Shown: positions 19,624 through 28,867 of the stretch, one piece after another
Position numbering within the stretch: position 1 is the stretch's first letter
Layout of the letters: each line of letters starts with the position of its first letter
Assembly: GCF_005116715.1 (NCBI RefSeq)
Contig: NZ_SWCI01000006.1
Location: 1 to 64,000 of the forward strand
DNA from: Ferrimonas sediminicola
GTDB taxonomy: Bacteria > Pseudomonadota > Gammaproteobacteria > Enterobacterales > Shewanellaceae
Reading direction: 5' to 3'
DNA: 64,000 nucleotides
Position numbers and translations under genes: made by a program
Notes under the pieces: model-generated
Told to the model about the DNA's origin: nothing
Seen by the model: only the letters and a program-made list of their open reading frames with translations
The model's database searches: none

Positions 19624-19716
19624 TGGGGCAGAGATCGGTTCGTGGCAGCATTCAGGAAAAACGGCTAACCGACTTTTCGTTCCGTGAAAAAATCATGCAG
19701 TTGCTAAGGGTTTTCG

Positions 19717-20844
19717 ATGAGATATTTTTGGGTTAATAATCTGATTAGAAACAGTTTAGGTGTAATCGCTCTGTTGGGCGTGAGCTCCCTTATGCTTGCA
19801 TGTTCCTCTCTGCCGCCGGAAAAGCGCAGCTTTCAGAGAGAGATCGATAAAGCTCTTTCGGGAAGCGATGCTGCTGCGACAACGGTTGCCAAGGTTTATT
19901 GCAGGGGCGAGTATTACAAGCTGTTTAAGACCTATAAGAATCCAAGCCAGTGCGTCAAGTGGGTAGATTATGCAGTGACCATACTGGGCACCTCCGGAGG
20001 GCAGTATAAGGATTCAGGCTACCTGGGTGAAGTTTACTTCTGGACTTTGTCAGATCTTATTCATGGTGACATGGCCAGTCACTATGATGCGGCCAAGGTT
20101 AAGGTTATCGAGAAAGTTGAAGCGATCCGCACTGATGATTCAAAGAGAGGGCTCTGGCTTTTTTACAATGAGTACTCTCGGCACGATAAGGATAAGTCCC
20201 GACGCACTACGATAAGCAAGGAGATGTGTGATAAACGCGGCGAAGCCGAGTACTGCAGCTATTATGCCGATAGGCTTTATGACAATGATAGAAATCTTGA
20301 GGCTTTGAAGCTGTACGAAAAGAGCGGCACTTCTGGTGCGGAATCGAAATTCAACCTTTCCCAGTTGTATCTTCACCCGCCAAAAGGCAGGGACAGTGAG
20401 CCGGAGAAAGCTCTCACATTGATGAAATCTGCCTACGTGACCTGGCTGAATTCGTGCGATGAAAGGTATGGAGCAAGCTCAACGGAGTGTGTTGACATGA
20501 AAGGGCGTCGTGATGCCAGGCTGTTTGAGATTCAAGCTGAGGTAGCGTTTAAGCAAGATGTTGGTTTAGATCGCAGTATTCGTTTGGATAAATATAAGGT
20601 CGCCGTGACCCATTACCTTAAGTCCAAGAAGTACTTTGAAGCACTGGTCTATTTTGACCTGCTGGAACGTATGGATTACCAGTTGCCCGCCTCCATGAGT
20701 TTTTTCAAGGCTGAAGCGTACTTCCATACGGATGAGACCGATAAGGCGAGGAGTGTTTACCAGCAATATCTGAATTCAGCGGGGAAAAAAGGTGCCTATT
20801 ACCGAACTGCGCTGGAGCGGCTGAACGAGATCAATGCCCTGTAG
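19717..20844 (+). CDS. Lipoprotein with tetratricopeptide/Sel1-like helical repeats
   Basis: A 375-residue lipoprotein: a hydrophobic N-terminus leads to the lipobox LMLACSS, with Cys29 as the lipidation site. The rest is helical with paired segments suggesting Sel1/TPR-type repeats (YCSYYADRLYDNDRNLEALKLYEKSG, FNLSQLYLHPP, YFEALVYFDLLERM, AYFHTDETDKARSVYQQYL). Such repeats usually mediate protein-protein contact at the envelope. Several Cys residues may form disulfides. The AT-leaning composition matches the WG-repeat gene 93 bases upstream. No function can be assigned. Confidence 0.75.
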   Translation: MRYFWVNNLIRNSLGVIALLGVSSLMLACSSLPPEKRSFQREIDKALSGSDAAATTVAKVYCRGEYYKLFKTYKNPSQCVKWVDYAVTILGTSGGQYKDSGYLGEVYFWTLSDLIHGDMASHYDAAKVKVIEKVEAIRTDDSKRGLWLFYNEYSRHDKDKSRRTTISKEMCDKRGEAEYCSYYADRLYDNDRNLEALKLYEKSGTSGAESKFNLSQLYLHPPKGRDSEPEKALTLMKSAYVTWLNSCDERYGASSTECVDMKGRRDARLFEIQAEVAFKQDVGLDRSIRLDKYKVAVTHYLKSKKYFEALVYFDLLERMDYQLPASMSFFKAEAYFHTDETDKARSVYQQYLNSAGKKGAYYRTALERLNEINAL

Positions 20845-20858
20845 GCAACCCGTATCTA

Positions 20859-20893
20859 AAAGGCCCTGACGAAAGTCGGGGCCTTTTTCGTTT
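20859..20893. repeat. Right copy of the 35-bp direct repeat, also a terminator for the lipoprotein gene
   Basis: Identical over 35 bases to 17372-17406. It begins 14 bases after the lipoprotein stop codon and forms the same GAAA-loop hairpin with a T-run. After one mismatch both copies continue with CGC. Confidence 0.85.
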
Positions 20894-21082
20894 GCGCAAC
20901 CTGCCTCCATCTTTTTGCTAATGAAGTCAGATAGTCAGCCAAGGGCGACATGAGCCCGGCCCGGAACCGTTCTCGCCGTGGCGTCCGACTGATACCTCTT
21001 TGGGGGTAAAAAATCGGCAATTCGCCGGTGAACCGACCCCATCGTTCCTATACTCAGCCCTGAATCTGAACGGGAGGTAGAT

Positions 21083-22606
21083 ATGGACAGGTCTGGGCAT
21101 GACAGCGCGCGCAGGAGTTTTCTGAAGGGGGCGGGTGTCGCCGGGTTGGCGGTGATGGCGGGGCCGGCCCTGGCGGCCAGCAGTGATGAGGTCACTTGGG
21201 ATCAAACCTACGACATCGTCATTGTCGGTTCGGGGTTTTCGGGTCTGGCCGCAGCCATTGAGGCCAAGCGCAAGGGGGCCAAGTCGGTGGCCATCATCGA
21301 GAAGATGCCGGTATTTGGCGGCAACTCGGCGATTAACGGCGGGCTCTACGCGGCGCCCGATACCCCGCTGCAGCAGGAGGAGGGGGTAAAGGACAGTCCG
21401 GAGATCATGGTGGCGGATCAGATGAAGGCGGGGCGGGGCATTGCCGATGAGACCCTGTTGCGCCATGTAGCCACTCACGCCCGGGAGGGGTTGGAGCTGT
21501 GCCTGGAAGTGGGCGCTAAGTTTCACCCCTTCCTGCAGCAACTGGGGGGGCACAGTGTGCCGCGGACCTATCAGACCACGGTTAACTGCGGTGCCGGCAT
21601 CACTCAGCCGCTCTACAAGGAGTGCAAGCGGCTAGGGGTGGTTCTGGTCAATCGGGCCAAGCTGAAGCGCTTCATTCGTGCCGGCAATGGTCGAGTGGAG
21701 GGGATCACCGTCGATACCCGCTACTACTATGACCGGGATGTGGCCGAGGGGCCTGAGCGCCATATCCGGGCAACCCAGGGGCTGATTATGGCCACTGGTG
21801 GTTTCTCCCAGAACGTCAGGCTGCGCATGGCCCAGGATCCGACGTTGACTGCGGACGTCGGCAGCACCAATGCCGCCGGCGCCACCGGCGAAGGGTTGTT
21901 GCAGATGCTCAGGCTGGGGGCGATACCGGTGCACATGGCCCACATTCAGTCCGGCCCCTGGGCATCGCCGGATGAAGGGGGGTTTGGTTATGTGTCCAAC
22001 TACTCCATCTTCAATTTCCCTCACTCGATTGCCATTGAGCGTAAGAGTGGCCGTCGGTTTATGAATGAGATTGCCGATCGTAAAACCCGGGCAGATGCTG
22101 AGTTAGCCAACCGGGATGAGCAGGGCAATCCGGATCCGGCGCTGATGATCACCAGCTTCAAGCACGCCAACCAGCATGCCAATGCCAGGAAGGTGCTCAA
22201 ATATGGCGTCGGCTGGAAGTTTGACTCCCTGGAGAAGCTGGCCAAGAACTATCAGATCCCCTTGGAACCTCTCAAGGCTCAGGTGGAGGAGTACAACGGT
22301 TATGTGGAGACGGGTGTAGACAAGCAGTTTGGCAAGTCCATGGCCAAGGCCAAGGGTAAGTACTTGGAAGCGCCGTTTATGGTGGTACGGCTCTGGCCCA
22401 AGGTGCACTACTGTCAGGGCGGGGTAATGATCAACAGGGATGCCCAGGTGCTGGACTCCCAAACCGGTGAGCCGATTCCGGGACTGTATGCGGCGGGAGA
22501 GGTGACCGGTGGGGTTCACGGGGTCAGCCGCCTGGGCAGTTGTTCGATCCCCGAATGTATTGTGATGGGGATGACCGCATCCCGGCACATCACGGCTGAG
22601 GCCTAG
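21083..22606 (+). CDS. Tat-exported flavocytochrome c flavoprotein subunit (fumarate reductase-like)
   Basis: A 507-residue periplasmic FAD enzyme. A twin-arginine signal (ARRSFLKGAGVAGLAVMAG, cleavage near ALA-AS) is followed by the FAD motif IVIVGSGFSGLAAAIEA, then FGGNSAINGG. The Arg of the active-site loop appears to be kept (RRFMNEIADRKTRAD). Where Shewanella fumarate reductase has an HHTMGG-type motif this one has HYCQGG, and the last active-site Arg lies in SRLGSCSIPEC. The substrate may therefore not be fumarate; urocanate, acrylate or methacrylate-type enones are alternatives. The haem domain is a separate gene 9 bases downstream. GGGAGGT precedes the start. Confidence 0.88.
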   Translation: MDRSGHDSARRSFLKGAGVAGLAVMAGPALAASSDEVTWDQTYDIVIVGSGFSGLAAAIEAKRKGAKSVAIIEKMPVFGGNSAINGGLYAAPDTPLQQEEGVKDSPEIMVADQMKAGRGIADETLLRHVATHAREGLELCLEVGAKFHPFLQQLGGHSVPRTYQTTVNCGAGITQPLYKECKRLGVVLVNRAKLKRFIRAGNGRVEGITVDTRYYYDRDVAEGPERHIRATQGLIMATGGFSQNVRLRMAQDPTLTADVGSTNAAGATGEGLLQMLRLGAIPVHMAHIQSGPWASPDEGGFGYVSNYSIFNFPHSIAIERKSGRRFMNEIADRKTRADAELANRDEQGNPDPALMITSFKHANQHANARKVLKYGVGWKFDSLEKLAKNYQIPLEPLKAQVEEYNGYVETGVDKQFGKSMAKAKGKYLEAPFMVVRLWPKVHYCQGGVMINRDAQVLDSQTGEPIPGLYAAGEVTGGVHGVSRLGSCSIPECIVMGMTASRHITAEA

Positions 22607-22615
22607 GAGGCGATC

Positions 22616-23002
22616 ATGAAAAAGACCCTGCTTTTTGGTGTGTTGGTGTTCTCTATTGGGGCTGTCTCCTCGGCAGTGGTGGCTGAGTCCACCCTCAAGG
22701 AGTTCGATCAGATGACCGGGCGCAGCTACCATGAGAAGCTGCACAGCAACAACAACTGCAAGGCCTGTCACGGAGCCCAGGCAGATGGCTACCCCGAGGA
22801 CGACACCTGCCACAAGTGCCACAACCCGGACAAGCTGGCACAAAAGACTGCCCGCAGCGGTGAGGAGGTCCACCAGAATCCGCACGACAACCTGCACTAC
22901 GGTAAGGATGTGCCCTGTACCGAATGCCATGGCGAGCACATGGCAAAAGAGCCCTTGTGCGCCGACTGTCATACCTTCAAATACCCCAACCACAAGCGGT
23001 GA
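22616..23002 (+). CDS. Periplasmic tetrahaem cytochrome c, electron donor to the flavoprotein
   Basis: A 128-residue protein with a Sec signal peptide (MKKTLLFGVLVFSIGAVSSAVVA) and four CXXCH haem sites: CKACH, CHKCH, CTECH and CADCH. Additional His residues can serve as distal ligands. Size and spacing match the N-terminal haem domain of flavocytochrome c (FccA), here encoded separately. It most likely takes electrons from a quinol dehydrogenase such as CymA and passes them to the flavoprotein encoded 9 bases upstream. Confidence 0.92.
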   Translation: MKKTLLFGVLVFSIGAVSSAVVAESTLKEFDQMTGRSYHEKLHSNNNCKACHGAQADGYPEDDTCHKCHNPDKLAQKTARSGEEVHQNPHDNLHYGKDVPCTECHGEHMAKEPLCADCHTFKYPNHKR

Positions 23003-23377
23003 CAAGGGAAACCTGAGCCTGCTTCCCGGTTGACGGATAACTCTGGCCCCCTACGTGGGGCCCACTGTTTGGCGTGTCTGGAGCCCTCGAAGGGGCCACC
23101 TGGTGGCGGAAAGCCTTGGTGGAGCCTGGGCGCGGTTCAAGAGGTCATCGATTTTATTCGGAAAAATCGACACTAGCAGTGTGGTTTCCCTAACATTTTG
23201 TTTTAGTTCACAGTTATTAATTATCCCCTGGGGTAACTTTGCCTACCATGGTCGATCTATGCCCGTTTGAACCGCCTGTGTGCAGCGGAACATAGCTGAG
23301 AGCCGAAAGATCTATGGCAGGGAGGGCTCCGCGGCTGCCTCCGTTGTCTCTGGCCGTTCAGCCGCGGGGGAGAATCC
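23003..23377. other. 375-bp intergenic region before the hybrid kinase operon
   Basis: No convincing gene. A short GC-rich hairpin, GGCCCC (23045-23050) with GGGGCC (23057-23062), follows the cytochrome gene but lacks a T-run. The stretch 23185-23235 is AT-rich and is the likely promoter region for the kinase operon. The last 70 bases are a GC-rich untranslated leader. Confidence 0.45.
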
Positions 23378-26300
23378 ATGATCCGCCTGGCTGAACTGAA
23401 AATCCGCCCCAAACTGATCGCCCTGCTGTTTGTCACCGGGGTGATCCCCATGGTGATCGTCACCCTCATCGCCACCCGGCTGGCCAACGATGCCCTGATC
23501 AACCAGTCCTTCGACCAGCTCAACGCGGTTCAGTCGATCCGCAAGACCAACATCGAGGCGTACTTCGACGAGCGCCTGGCCGACATCCGGGTCCTGGCGG
23601 AATCGGAGCGGATTGCCGATCTGCGCGCCTGGCTGGCTGCCCCCCAGTCCCAGGAGGACCTGAGTGGGCGCCAACGGTTCGATGCCGCACTGGATGATTT
23701 CCTCCGCTCCTACGGTTACACCAACCTCTACCTGCTCGATGGGGGTTCAGGCCGGGTGGAGTACGTCCTCCGGCTGAAGGACCTGGCGGGGCGGGGGCTG
23801 AACACCGGGCTGCTGCAGGGCAGTGGCCTGGAGCAGGCGTGGCGGCGGGCCCGGCGCCGGGAGGAAGCGGTGCTGATCGATTTTGCCCCGTTCGAGCCGG
23901 AGCAGGGGCGGGAGACTGCCTTCGTGGCCTACCCCATGGACGCCGGTAAGGGGGGGGCGTCGACGGTGCTGGTGCTGCAGCTGTCGCCGGAGGCGGTGAC
24001 CGAGGTGGTCGATTCCCGCGAGGGGATGGGCCAGACCGGGGAGTCCTACCTGATGGGGGTGCACCCCGAATCGGACCGCTTCGAGTTCCGGAGCAACATG
24101 CGCACCATGGGGGAGGGGCGCTACGTGGTGGGCCATGCCGTGGCCCAGCCGCTGGATTACTGGCGCCAGGCGGTCGAGGCGGATATCCGCGGGGGGCACG
24201 ACACCTTTACCGACAGTTCGGGCACCCCGGTACTGGTCAGTTACAACCGGCTGGCGATCCCCGGGCTGCAGTGGTACCTGATCTCCAAGGTCAATGAAGA
24301 TGAGGTGACCCGGCCGATTCTCAACATCTACACCCAGGTGGTGCTGACCGCCGCCCTGGTGCTGCTGTTCATCGCGGTGGCCGCCTACGCCTTCGCCCGC
24401 ACCCTGACGCGCCCTCTGATCGACGGCATGGAGTTTGCCCGGGACATCGCCGCCGGCAGGTTGGGGGCCAACCTGCCCGAGGGACGGCGGGATGAGTTGG
24501 GCGACCTGGCCCGCTCCCTCAACGGTATGGCCCGGGATCTGAAGGAGCGCCACTGGCTGACCTCCGGCAAGGAGGCGCTGGATGATCAGCTTAGGGGCGA
24601 CCTGCAGGTGGAGGAGCTGGCCAGCCGCTTCATTACCCTGTTCAGCAAACACATGCAGTGTCAGCTGGGCGCCCTCTACCTGCTGGGCGAGGATCAGATG
24701 CTGGAACTGAGGGCCAGCTACGCCTTCACCGATCGTCAGGGCAACTTCAACCGACTGGCCCTGGGTGAAGGGATGGTGGGTCAGGCGTTGGTGGAGGAGG
24801 AGGTGATCTGCTTCTCCAAGGTCAGCCAGGCGCCGGCGCTCAATTACGGTGCCGGTGAGCTGGTGCCGGAGCATTTCATGGCGGTCCCCCTGACTGTGGA
24901 CGGTCATAAGCTGGGCTGCGTGCTGCTAGGATCGGTGACCCCCTTCTCCTCCCTGCAGCGCAAGTTTGTCGATCAGGTGATGGTCAGCGTGGGGATCCTG
25001 TTCAGCGCCGCCCAGGCGCGCGGGGTCATCGACCGGTTGCTGGCGCAGGCTCAGCAGCAGCAGCAGGCCCTCAAGGTGACCAACGAGGAGTTGGAGGAGC
25101 AGACCGACGCACTGCGCCGCTCCGAAGGGGAGCTGCAGGCCCAGCAGGAGGAGCTGCGGGTGGCCAACGAGGAGCTGGAGGAGCAGGCCAAGGTGCTCAA
25201 GCAGTCTGAAGCCGAACTGCAGGCGCAGCAGGAGGAGCTGCGGGTGACCAACGAGGAGCTGGAGGAGCGCACCAAGGCCCTGGAGGAGCAGCAACAGGCG
25301 ATGGAGGCCAGCAACCGCCAGCTGCAACAGGCCCAGGAGGAGGCGCGCGACAAGGCCCGTGAGCTGGAGGAGGCCAGCAAGTACAAGTCCGAGTTCCTGG
25401 CCAACATGTCCCACGAGTTGCGCACCCCCCTCAACGCCATCCTGATCTTGTCGCAGCTGTTCGCCGGCAACAAGGAGGGCAACCTCACCGACAAGCAAAT
25501 CGAGGCGGCCCAGGCGATCAACTCCTCCGGCTCCGACCTGCTGGCGCTGATCAACGAGATCCTGGACCTGTCCAAGATCGAGGCGGGCAAGGTGGAGCTG
25601 GTGGTGGAGCAGGTGGGGATCGAATCCCTGTTCGGCGACCTGGAGCGGCTCTACCGGGAGATTGCCGCCGACAAGGGGTTGGATTTCCAGCTGCGGGTCG
25701 AGGATGAGGTGCCCCGCACCCTGCACACCGACTCCCTGCGGTTGCAGCAGGTGCTGAGAAACCTGCTGACCAACGCCTTCAAGTTTACCCACCAGGGTGA
25801 GGTGAGCCTTACCCTGTCCCGTCCCGATCCCCATTGGTGCCGGGAGCGGGGGATCCGTGGCGAGGGCTGCATCGCCTTCGCGGTGAAGGATGACGGCATC
25901 GGTATCAGCGCCGACAAGCAGCAGGCGATCTTCCTGGCGTTCCAGCAGGCGGACGGCAGCACCAGCCGCACCTACGGTGGTACCGGACTGGGGCTCTCCA
26001 TCACCCGGGAACTGACCCGCCTGCTGGGGGGCTCCATCCACCTGGAGAGCGAAGAGGGGCAGGGCAGCTGCTTCACCGTGGTGCTGCCAGAAGCCGGGCC
26101 GGAAGCCGGGCACGACACCGCCGAGCCGGACGAGGAGCGCCAGGTCGCTGAGGCCACCTCGGCGCCGGTGCAGCAGAGTGCCGTTCCGGCGCCGGAGTCC
26201 GCGCTCTCCGCCAGTCCGGCGGATGAGAGCGAGTTCATCAGCGACGATCGCCGGTCCCTGAACGAGGGGACGCGCAGCCTGCTGATCATCGAGGATGACA

Positions 26301-27439
26301 AGGCGTTCGCCAAGGTGATGCGGGATTTCGGTCGCGAGCGCGGATTCAGGTGTATCGTCGCCGCCGACGGTGAGACCGGCCTGCACTTCGCCGACTACTA
26401 CAAGCCCAGCGCCATCATCCTGGACATCGGCCTGCCGGGGATCGACGGCTGGACGGTGATGGAGCGGCTCAAGGAGAACCCGGCCCTGCGCCACATCCCG
26501 GTGCACTTTATGTCGGCCAACGACAGCACCCTGGACGCGATGCGCATGGGCGCCATTGGCTACCTGACCAAGCCGGTGAACCTGCAGCAGATGGAGAATG
26601 CCTTCTCCAAGATCGAGGAGATCATCTCCAAGCCGGTGCGCCGGCTGCTGCTGGTGGAGGACGACGAGCTGCAGCGCCACAGCATCCAGGAGCTGATCGG
26701 CGACGGTGACGTCAGCATCACCGCCGTCGGTTCCGGCCGGGCCGCCCTGGAGGAGCTGGAGAGTCACGGCTACGACTGCATGGTGCTCGACCTGGGGCTG
26801 GAGGACATGACCGGCTTCGAGCTGCTGGACCGCATCCGCAGGAGCGAAACCGCCGCCCGGGTGCCGATCATCATCTACACCGGCCGGGATCTCAGCCGCG
26901 AGGAGGAGAAGGAGCTCAACCGTTATGCCGAGAGCATCATCATCAAGGGGGTGAAATCCCCAGAGCGGCTGCTGGACGAGTCTGCCCTGTTTCTGCATCG
27001 GGTGGAGGCGGACCTGCCCGAGGAGAAGCGCGGCATGCTCAAGTCGATACACCACAGGGAGGCGGCCCTCAGCGGCAAGCAGATCCTGCTGGTGGATGAC
27101 GACATGCGCAATGTGTTTGCTCTCTCCAGCGTGCTGGAGGATAAGGGGCTGACGGTAACCATCGCCCGTAACGGCTTCGAGGCGCTGGAGAAGCTGGAGG
27201 CGATGGAGCAGGTGGATGGAGTGCTGATGGACATCATGATGCCCAAGATGGATGGCTACGAGGCGATGCGCCGGATTCGCCAGCGCAGCGACTGGGCCAA
27301 GTTGCCGATTATTGCCCTCACCGCCAAGGCGATGAAGGGCGACCGCAGCAAGTGCATCGAGGCGGGGGCCAGCGACTACCTGGCCAAGCCGGTGGACACC
27401 GATAAGCTGCTGTCGATGTTGAGAGTGTGGTTGTACTGA
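23378..27439 (+). CDS. Hybrid sensor histidine kinase with GAF, repeat coiled coil and three receiver domains
   Basis: A 1353-residue membrane kinase. In order: membrane span (about 12-33), large periplasmic Cache-like sensor (35-310), second span (about 320-342), HAMP, GAF (about 405-550), a coiled coil of three 28-residue repeats (TNEELEEQ..., starting at DNA 25081, 25165 and 25249), HisKA with phospho-acceptor His679 in NMSHELRTP, HATPase with DDGIGIS and GTGLGLS, then three receivers with Asp1016, Asp1138 and Asp1285. Receiver 2 is the most diverged (LDLGLEDMTG). It heads an operon with cheR, cheB and a receiver-GGDEF gene, and its stop overlaps the cheR start. The ligand is unknown. Confidence 0.93.
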   Translation: MIRLAELKIRPKLIALLFVTGVIPMVIVTLIATRLANDALINQSFDQLNAVQSIRKTNIEAYFDERLADIRVLAESERIADLRAWLAAPQSQEDLSGRQRFDAALDDFLRSYGYTNLYLLDGGSGRVEYVLRLKDLAGRGLNTGLLQGSGLEQAWRRARRREEAVLIDFAPFEPEQGRETAFVAYPMDAGKGGASTVLVLQLSPEAVTEVVDSREGMGQTGESYLMGVHPESDRFEFRSNMRTMGEGRYVVGHAVAQPLDYWRQAVEADIRGGHDTFTDSSGTPVLVSYNRLAIPGLQWYLISKVNEDEVTRPILNIYTQVVLTAALVLLFIAVAAYAFARTLTRPLIDGMEFARDIAAGRLGANLPEGRRDELGDLARSLNGMARDLKERHWLTSGKEALDDQLRGDLQVEELASRFITLFSKHMQCQLGALYLLGEDQMLELRASYAFTDRQGNFNRLALGEGMVGQALVEEEVICFSKVSQAPALNYGAGELVPEHFMAVPLTVDGHKLGCVLLGSVTPFSSLQRKFVDQVMVSVGILFSAAQARGVIDRLLAQAQQQQQALKVTNEELEEQTDALRRSEGELQAQQEELRVANEELEEQAKVLKQSEAELQAQQEELRVTNEELEERTKALEEQQQAMEASNRQLQQAQEEARDKARELEEASKYKSEFLANMSHELRTPLNAILILSQLFAGNKEGNLTDKQIEAAQAINSSGSDLLALINEILDLSKIEAGKVELVVEQVGIESLFGDLERLYREIAADKGLDFQLRVEDEVPRTLHTDSLRLQQVLRNLLTNAFKFTHQGEVSLTLSRPDPHWCRERGIRGEGCIAFAVKDDGIGISADKQQAIFLAFQQADGSTSRTYGGTGLGLSITRELTRLLGGSIHLESEEGQGSCFTVVLPEAGPEAGHDTAEPDEERQVAEATSAPVQQSAVPAPESALSASPADESEFISDDRRSLNEGTRSLLIIEDDKAFAKVMRDFGRERGFRCIVAADGETGLHFADYYKPSAIILDIGLPGIDGWTVMERLKENPALRHIPVHFMSANDSTLDAMRMGAIGYLTKPVNLQQMENAFSKIEEIISKPVRRLLLVEDDELQRHSIQELIGDGDVSITAVGSGRAALEELESHGYDCMVLDLGLEDMTGFELLDRIRRSETAARVPIIIYTGRDLSREEEKELNRYAESIIIKGVKSPERLLDESALFLHRVEADLPEEKRGMLKSIHHREAALSGKQILLVDDDMRNVFALSSVLEDKGLTVTIARNGFEALEKLEAMEQVDGVLMDIMMPKMDGYEAMRRIRQRSDWAKLPIIALTAKAMKGDRSKCIEAGASDYLAKPVDTDKLLSMLRVWLY

Positions 27440-28284
27440 TGAACGAGATGGTGACGTTGGCCGACGAGCAACTGGAGATCGACCTGCTGCTGGAGGCGAT
27501 CTTTCGCAAGTACGGCTACGATTTTCGCGACTATGCCGGGGCCCATACCAAGCGGCGGCTGGATCTGCGCCGGGCCCGGGAGGGGATGGCCAGCTTCTCC
27601 GAGATGCAGCACAAGGTGATCCGCGAACCGGCGTTTTTCGATCAGCTGCTGCTGGATCTCTCCATCAACGTCACCGAGATGTTTCGCGATCCCTGGTTCT
27701 ACCAGAAGGTGCGGGAGGTGGTGGTGCCCCACTTGCAGACCTACCCCTTCGTCAAGGTGTGGCATGCGGGCTGCTCCTCCGGACAGGAGGTGTACTCCAT
27801 GGGGATCCTGCTGGAGGAGGAGGGGCTCAAGGAGCGGGTGCAGATCTACGCCACCGACTTCAACGAGCGGATCCTGGAGAAGGCGCGCCAGGGGATCTAT
27901 CCCATCAACCTGGTGCGGGAGTACACCGGCAACTACCAGAAGGCGGGGGGCACCCGCTCCTTCTCCGATTACTACACCGCCGACTACGACAGCGCGGTGC
28001 TCAACAGCCGGTTGCGGGAGAAGGTGCTGTTCTCCTCCCACAACCTGGTGACCGACAGCGTGTTCGGCGAGATGAACCTGATCTTCTGCCGCAACGTGCT
28101 GATCTACTTTAACCGCGAGCTGCAGAGCCGGGTCCTCAAGCTGTTCTGCGACAGCCTCTGTCCCGGCGGTTTCCTCTGCCTGGGCTCCAAGGAGAGCCTC
28201 CGCTTCTCCGAGGTGGCAGACAAGTTTGAGGTGGTGTCTGAACGGGAGCGCATCTACCGCAAGAAGCGCCTCCCCAGGGAGTGA
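27439..28284 (+). CDS. cheR: CheR-type protein-glutamate methyltransferase
   Basis: A 281-residue S-adenosylmethionine-dependent methyltransferase with the small N-terminal CheR domain (to about 75) and the catalytic domain. Recognisable parts are NVTEMFRDPWFY, the SAM-binding WHAGCSSGQEVYSM, ATDFNERILEKA, and FCRNVLIYFN. It modifies Glu residues, normally in chemoreceptors. ATG 27439 overlaps the kinase stop in TGATG, indicating coupling. With no receptor gene in the operon, the target may be the kinase's coiled coil. Confidence 0.94.
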   Translation: MNEMVTLADEQLEIDLLLEAIFRKYGYDFRDYAGAHTKRRLDLRRAREGMASFSEMQHKVIREPAFFDQLLLDLSINVTEMFRDPWFYQKVREVVVPHLQTYPFVKVWHAGCSSGQEVYSMGILLEEEGLKERVQIYATDFNERILEKARQGIYPINLVREYTGNYQKAGGTRSFSDYYTADYDSAVLNSRLREKVLFSSHNLVTDSVFGEMNLIFCRNVLIYFNRELQSRVLKLFCDSLCPGGFLCLGSKESLRFSEVADKFEVVSERERIYRKKRLPRE

Positions 28285-28286
28285 CA

Positions 28287-28865
28287 ATGGCATCGGACAG
28301 GGCGTACCAGGCCGTCGTCATCGGGGTCTCCGCCGGAGGCATGGCGGCGCTGGAGCGGGTGTTGCCCAGGCTGGCGGCGGATTTCTCCCTGCCGGTGCTG
28401 ATCGTTCAGCACGTGGGGCCGGTGTCCGACAGCTATCTGCCCATCCACTTCAGCATGCGCTGTGCCCTGCCGGTGTATGAGGCGGAGGACAAGCAGCCCA
28501 TCGAGGCGGGGGCCATCTACTTTGCCCCGCCCAACTACCACCTGATGGTGGAGCGGACCCATACCCTGGCCCTCTCCACCGACGACAGGGTCAACTTCTC
28601 CCGGCCGGCGGTGGACGTGCTGTTCGACACCGCAGCCGATGCCTACGGCCCGGGGCTGGTCGGGGTGATCCTCACCGGTTCCAACAGCGATGGGGCGGCG
28701 GGGATGGCGCGGATAAAGCGCAGGGGGGGACTGCTGGTGGTGCAGACTCCCGAGAGCGCCGAGGCGCCACAGATGCCACTGGCGGTGCTGGAACGGGTCG
28801 AGGTAGACCACCAATTGCCGTTGAGTGAGATCGGCCACTTTTTAAATTCACTGAGTAATGAATAG
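28287..28865 (+). CDS. cheB: CheB-type methylesterase without receiver domain
   Basis: A 192-residue protein containing only the CheB catalytic domain. The catalytic triad is visible: Ser15 in IGVSAGG, His in IVQHVG, and Asp in LTGSNSDGAAG. Standard CheB carries an N-terminal receiver that controls activity; this one does not, so it may be constitutive or governed by contact with the kinase. The start is ATG 28287, two bases after the cheR stop, preceded by CAGGGA. Confidence 0.93.
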   Translation: MASDRAYQAVVIGVSAGGMAALERVLPRLAADFSLPVLIVQHVGPVSDSYLPIHFSMRCALPVYEAEDKQPIEAGAIYFAPPNYHLMVERTHTLALSTDDRVNFSRPAVDVLFDTAADAYGPGLVGVILTGSNSDGAAGMARIKRRGGLLVVQTPESAEAPQMPLAVLERVEVDHQLPLSEIGHFLNSLSNE

Positions 28866-28867
28866 CT

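Noticed and set aside
17372-20893. Complete integrative element at tRNA-Leu
   Set aside because: There is no integrase, excisionase or mobility gene between the repeats. Only a passive islet or terminator duplication can be claimed.
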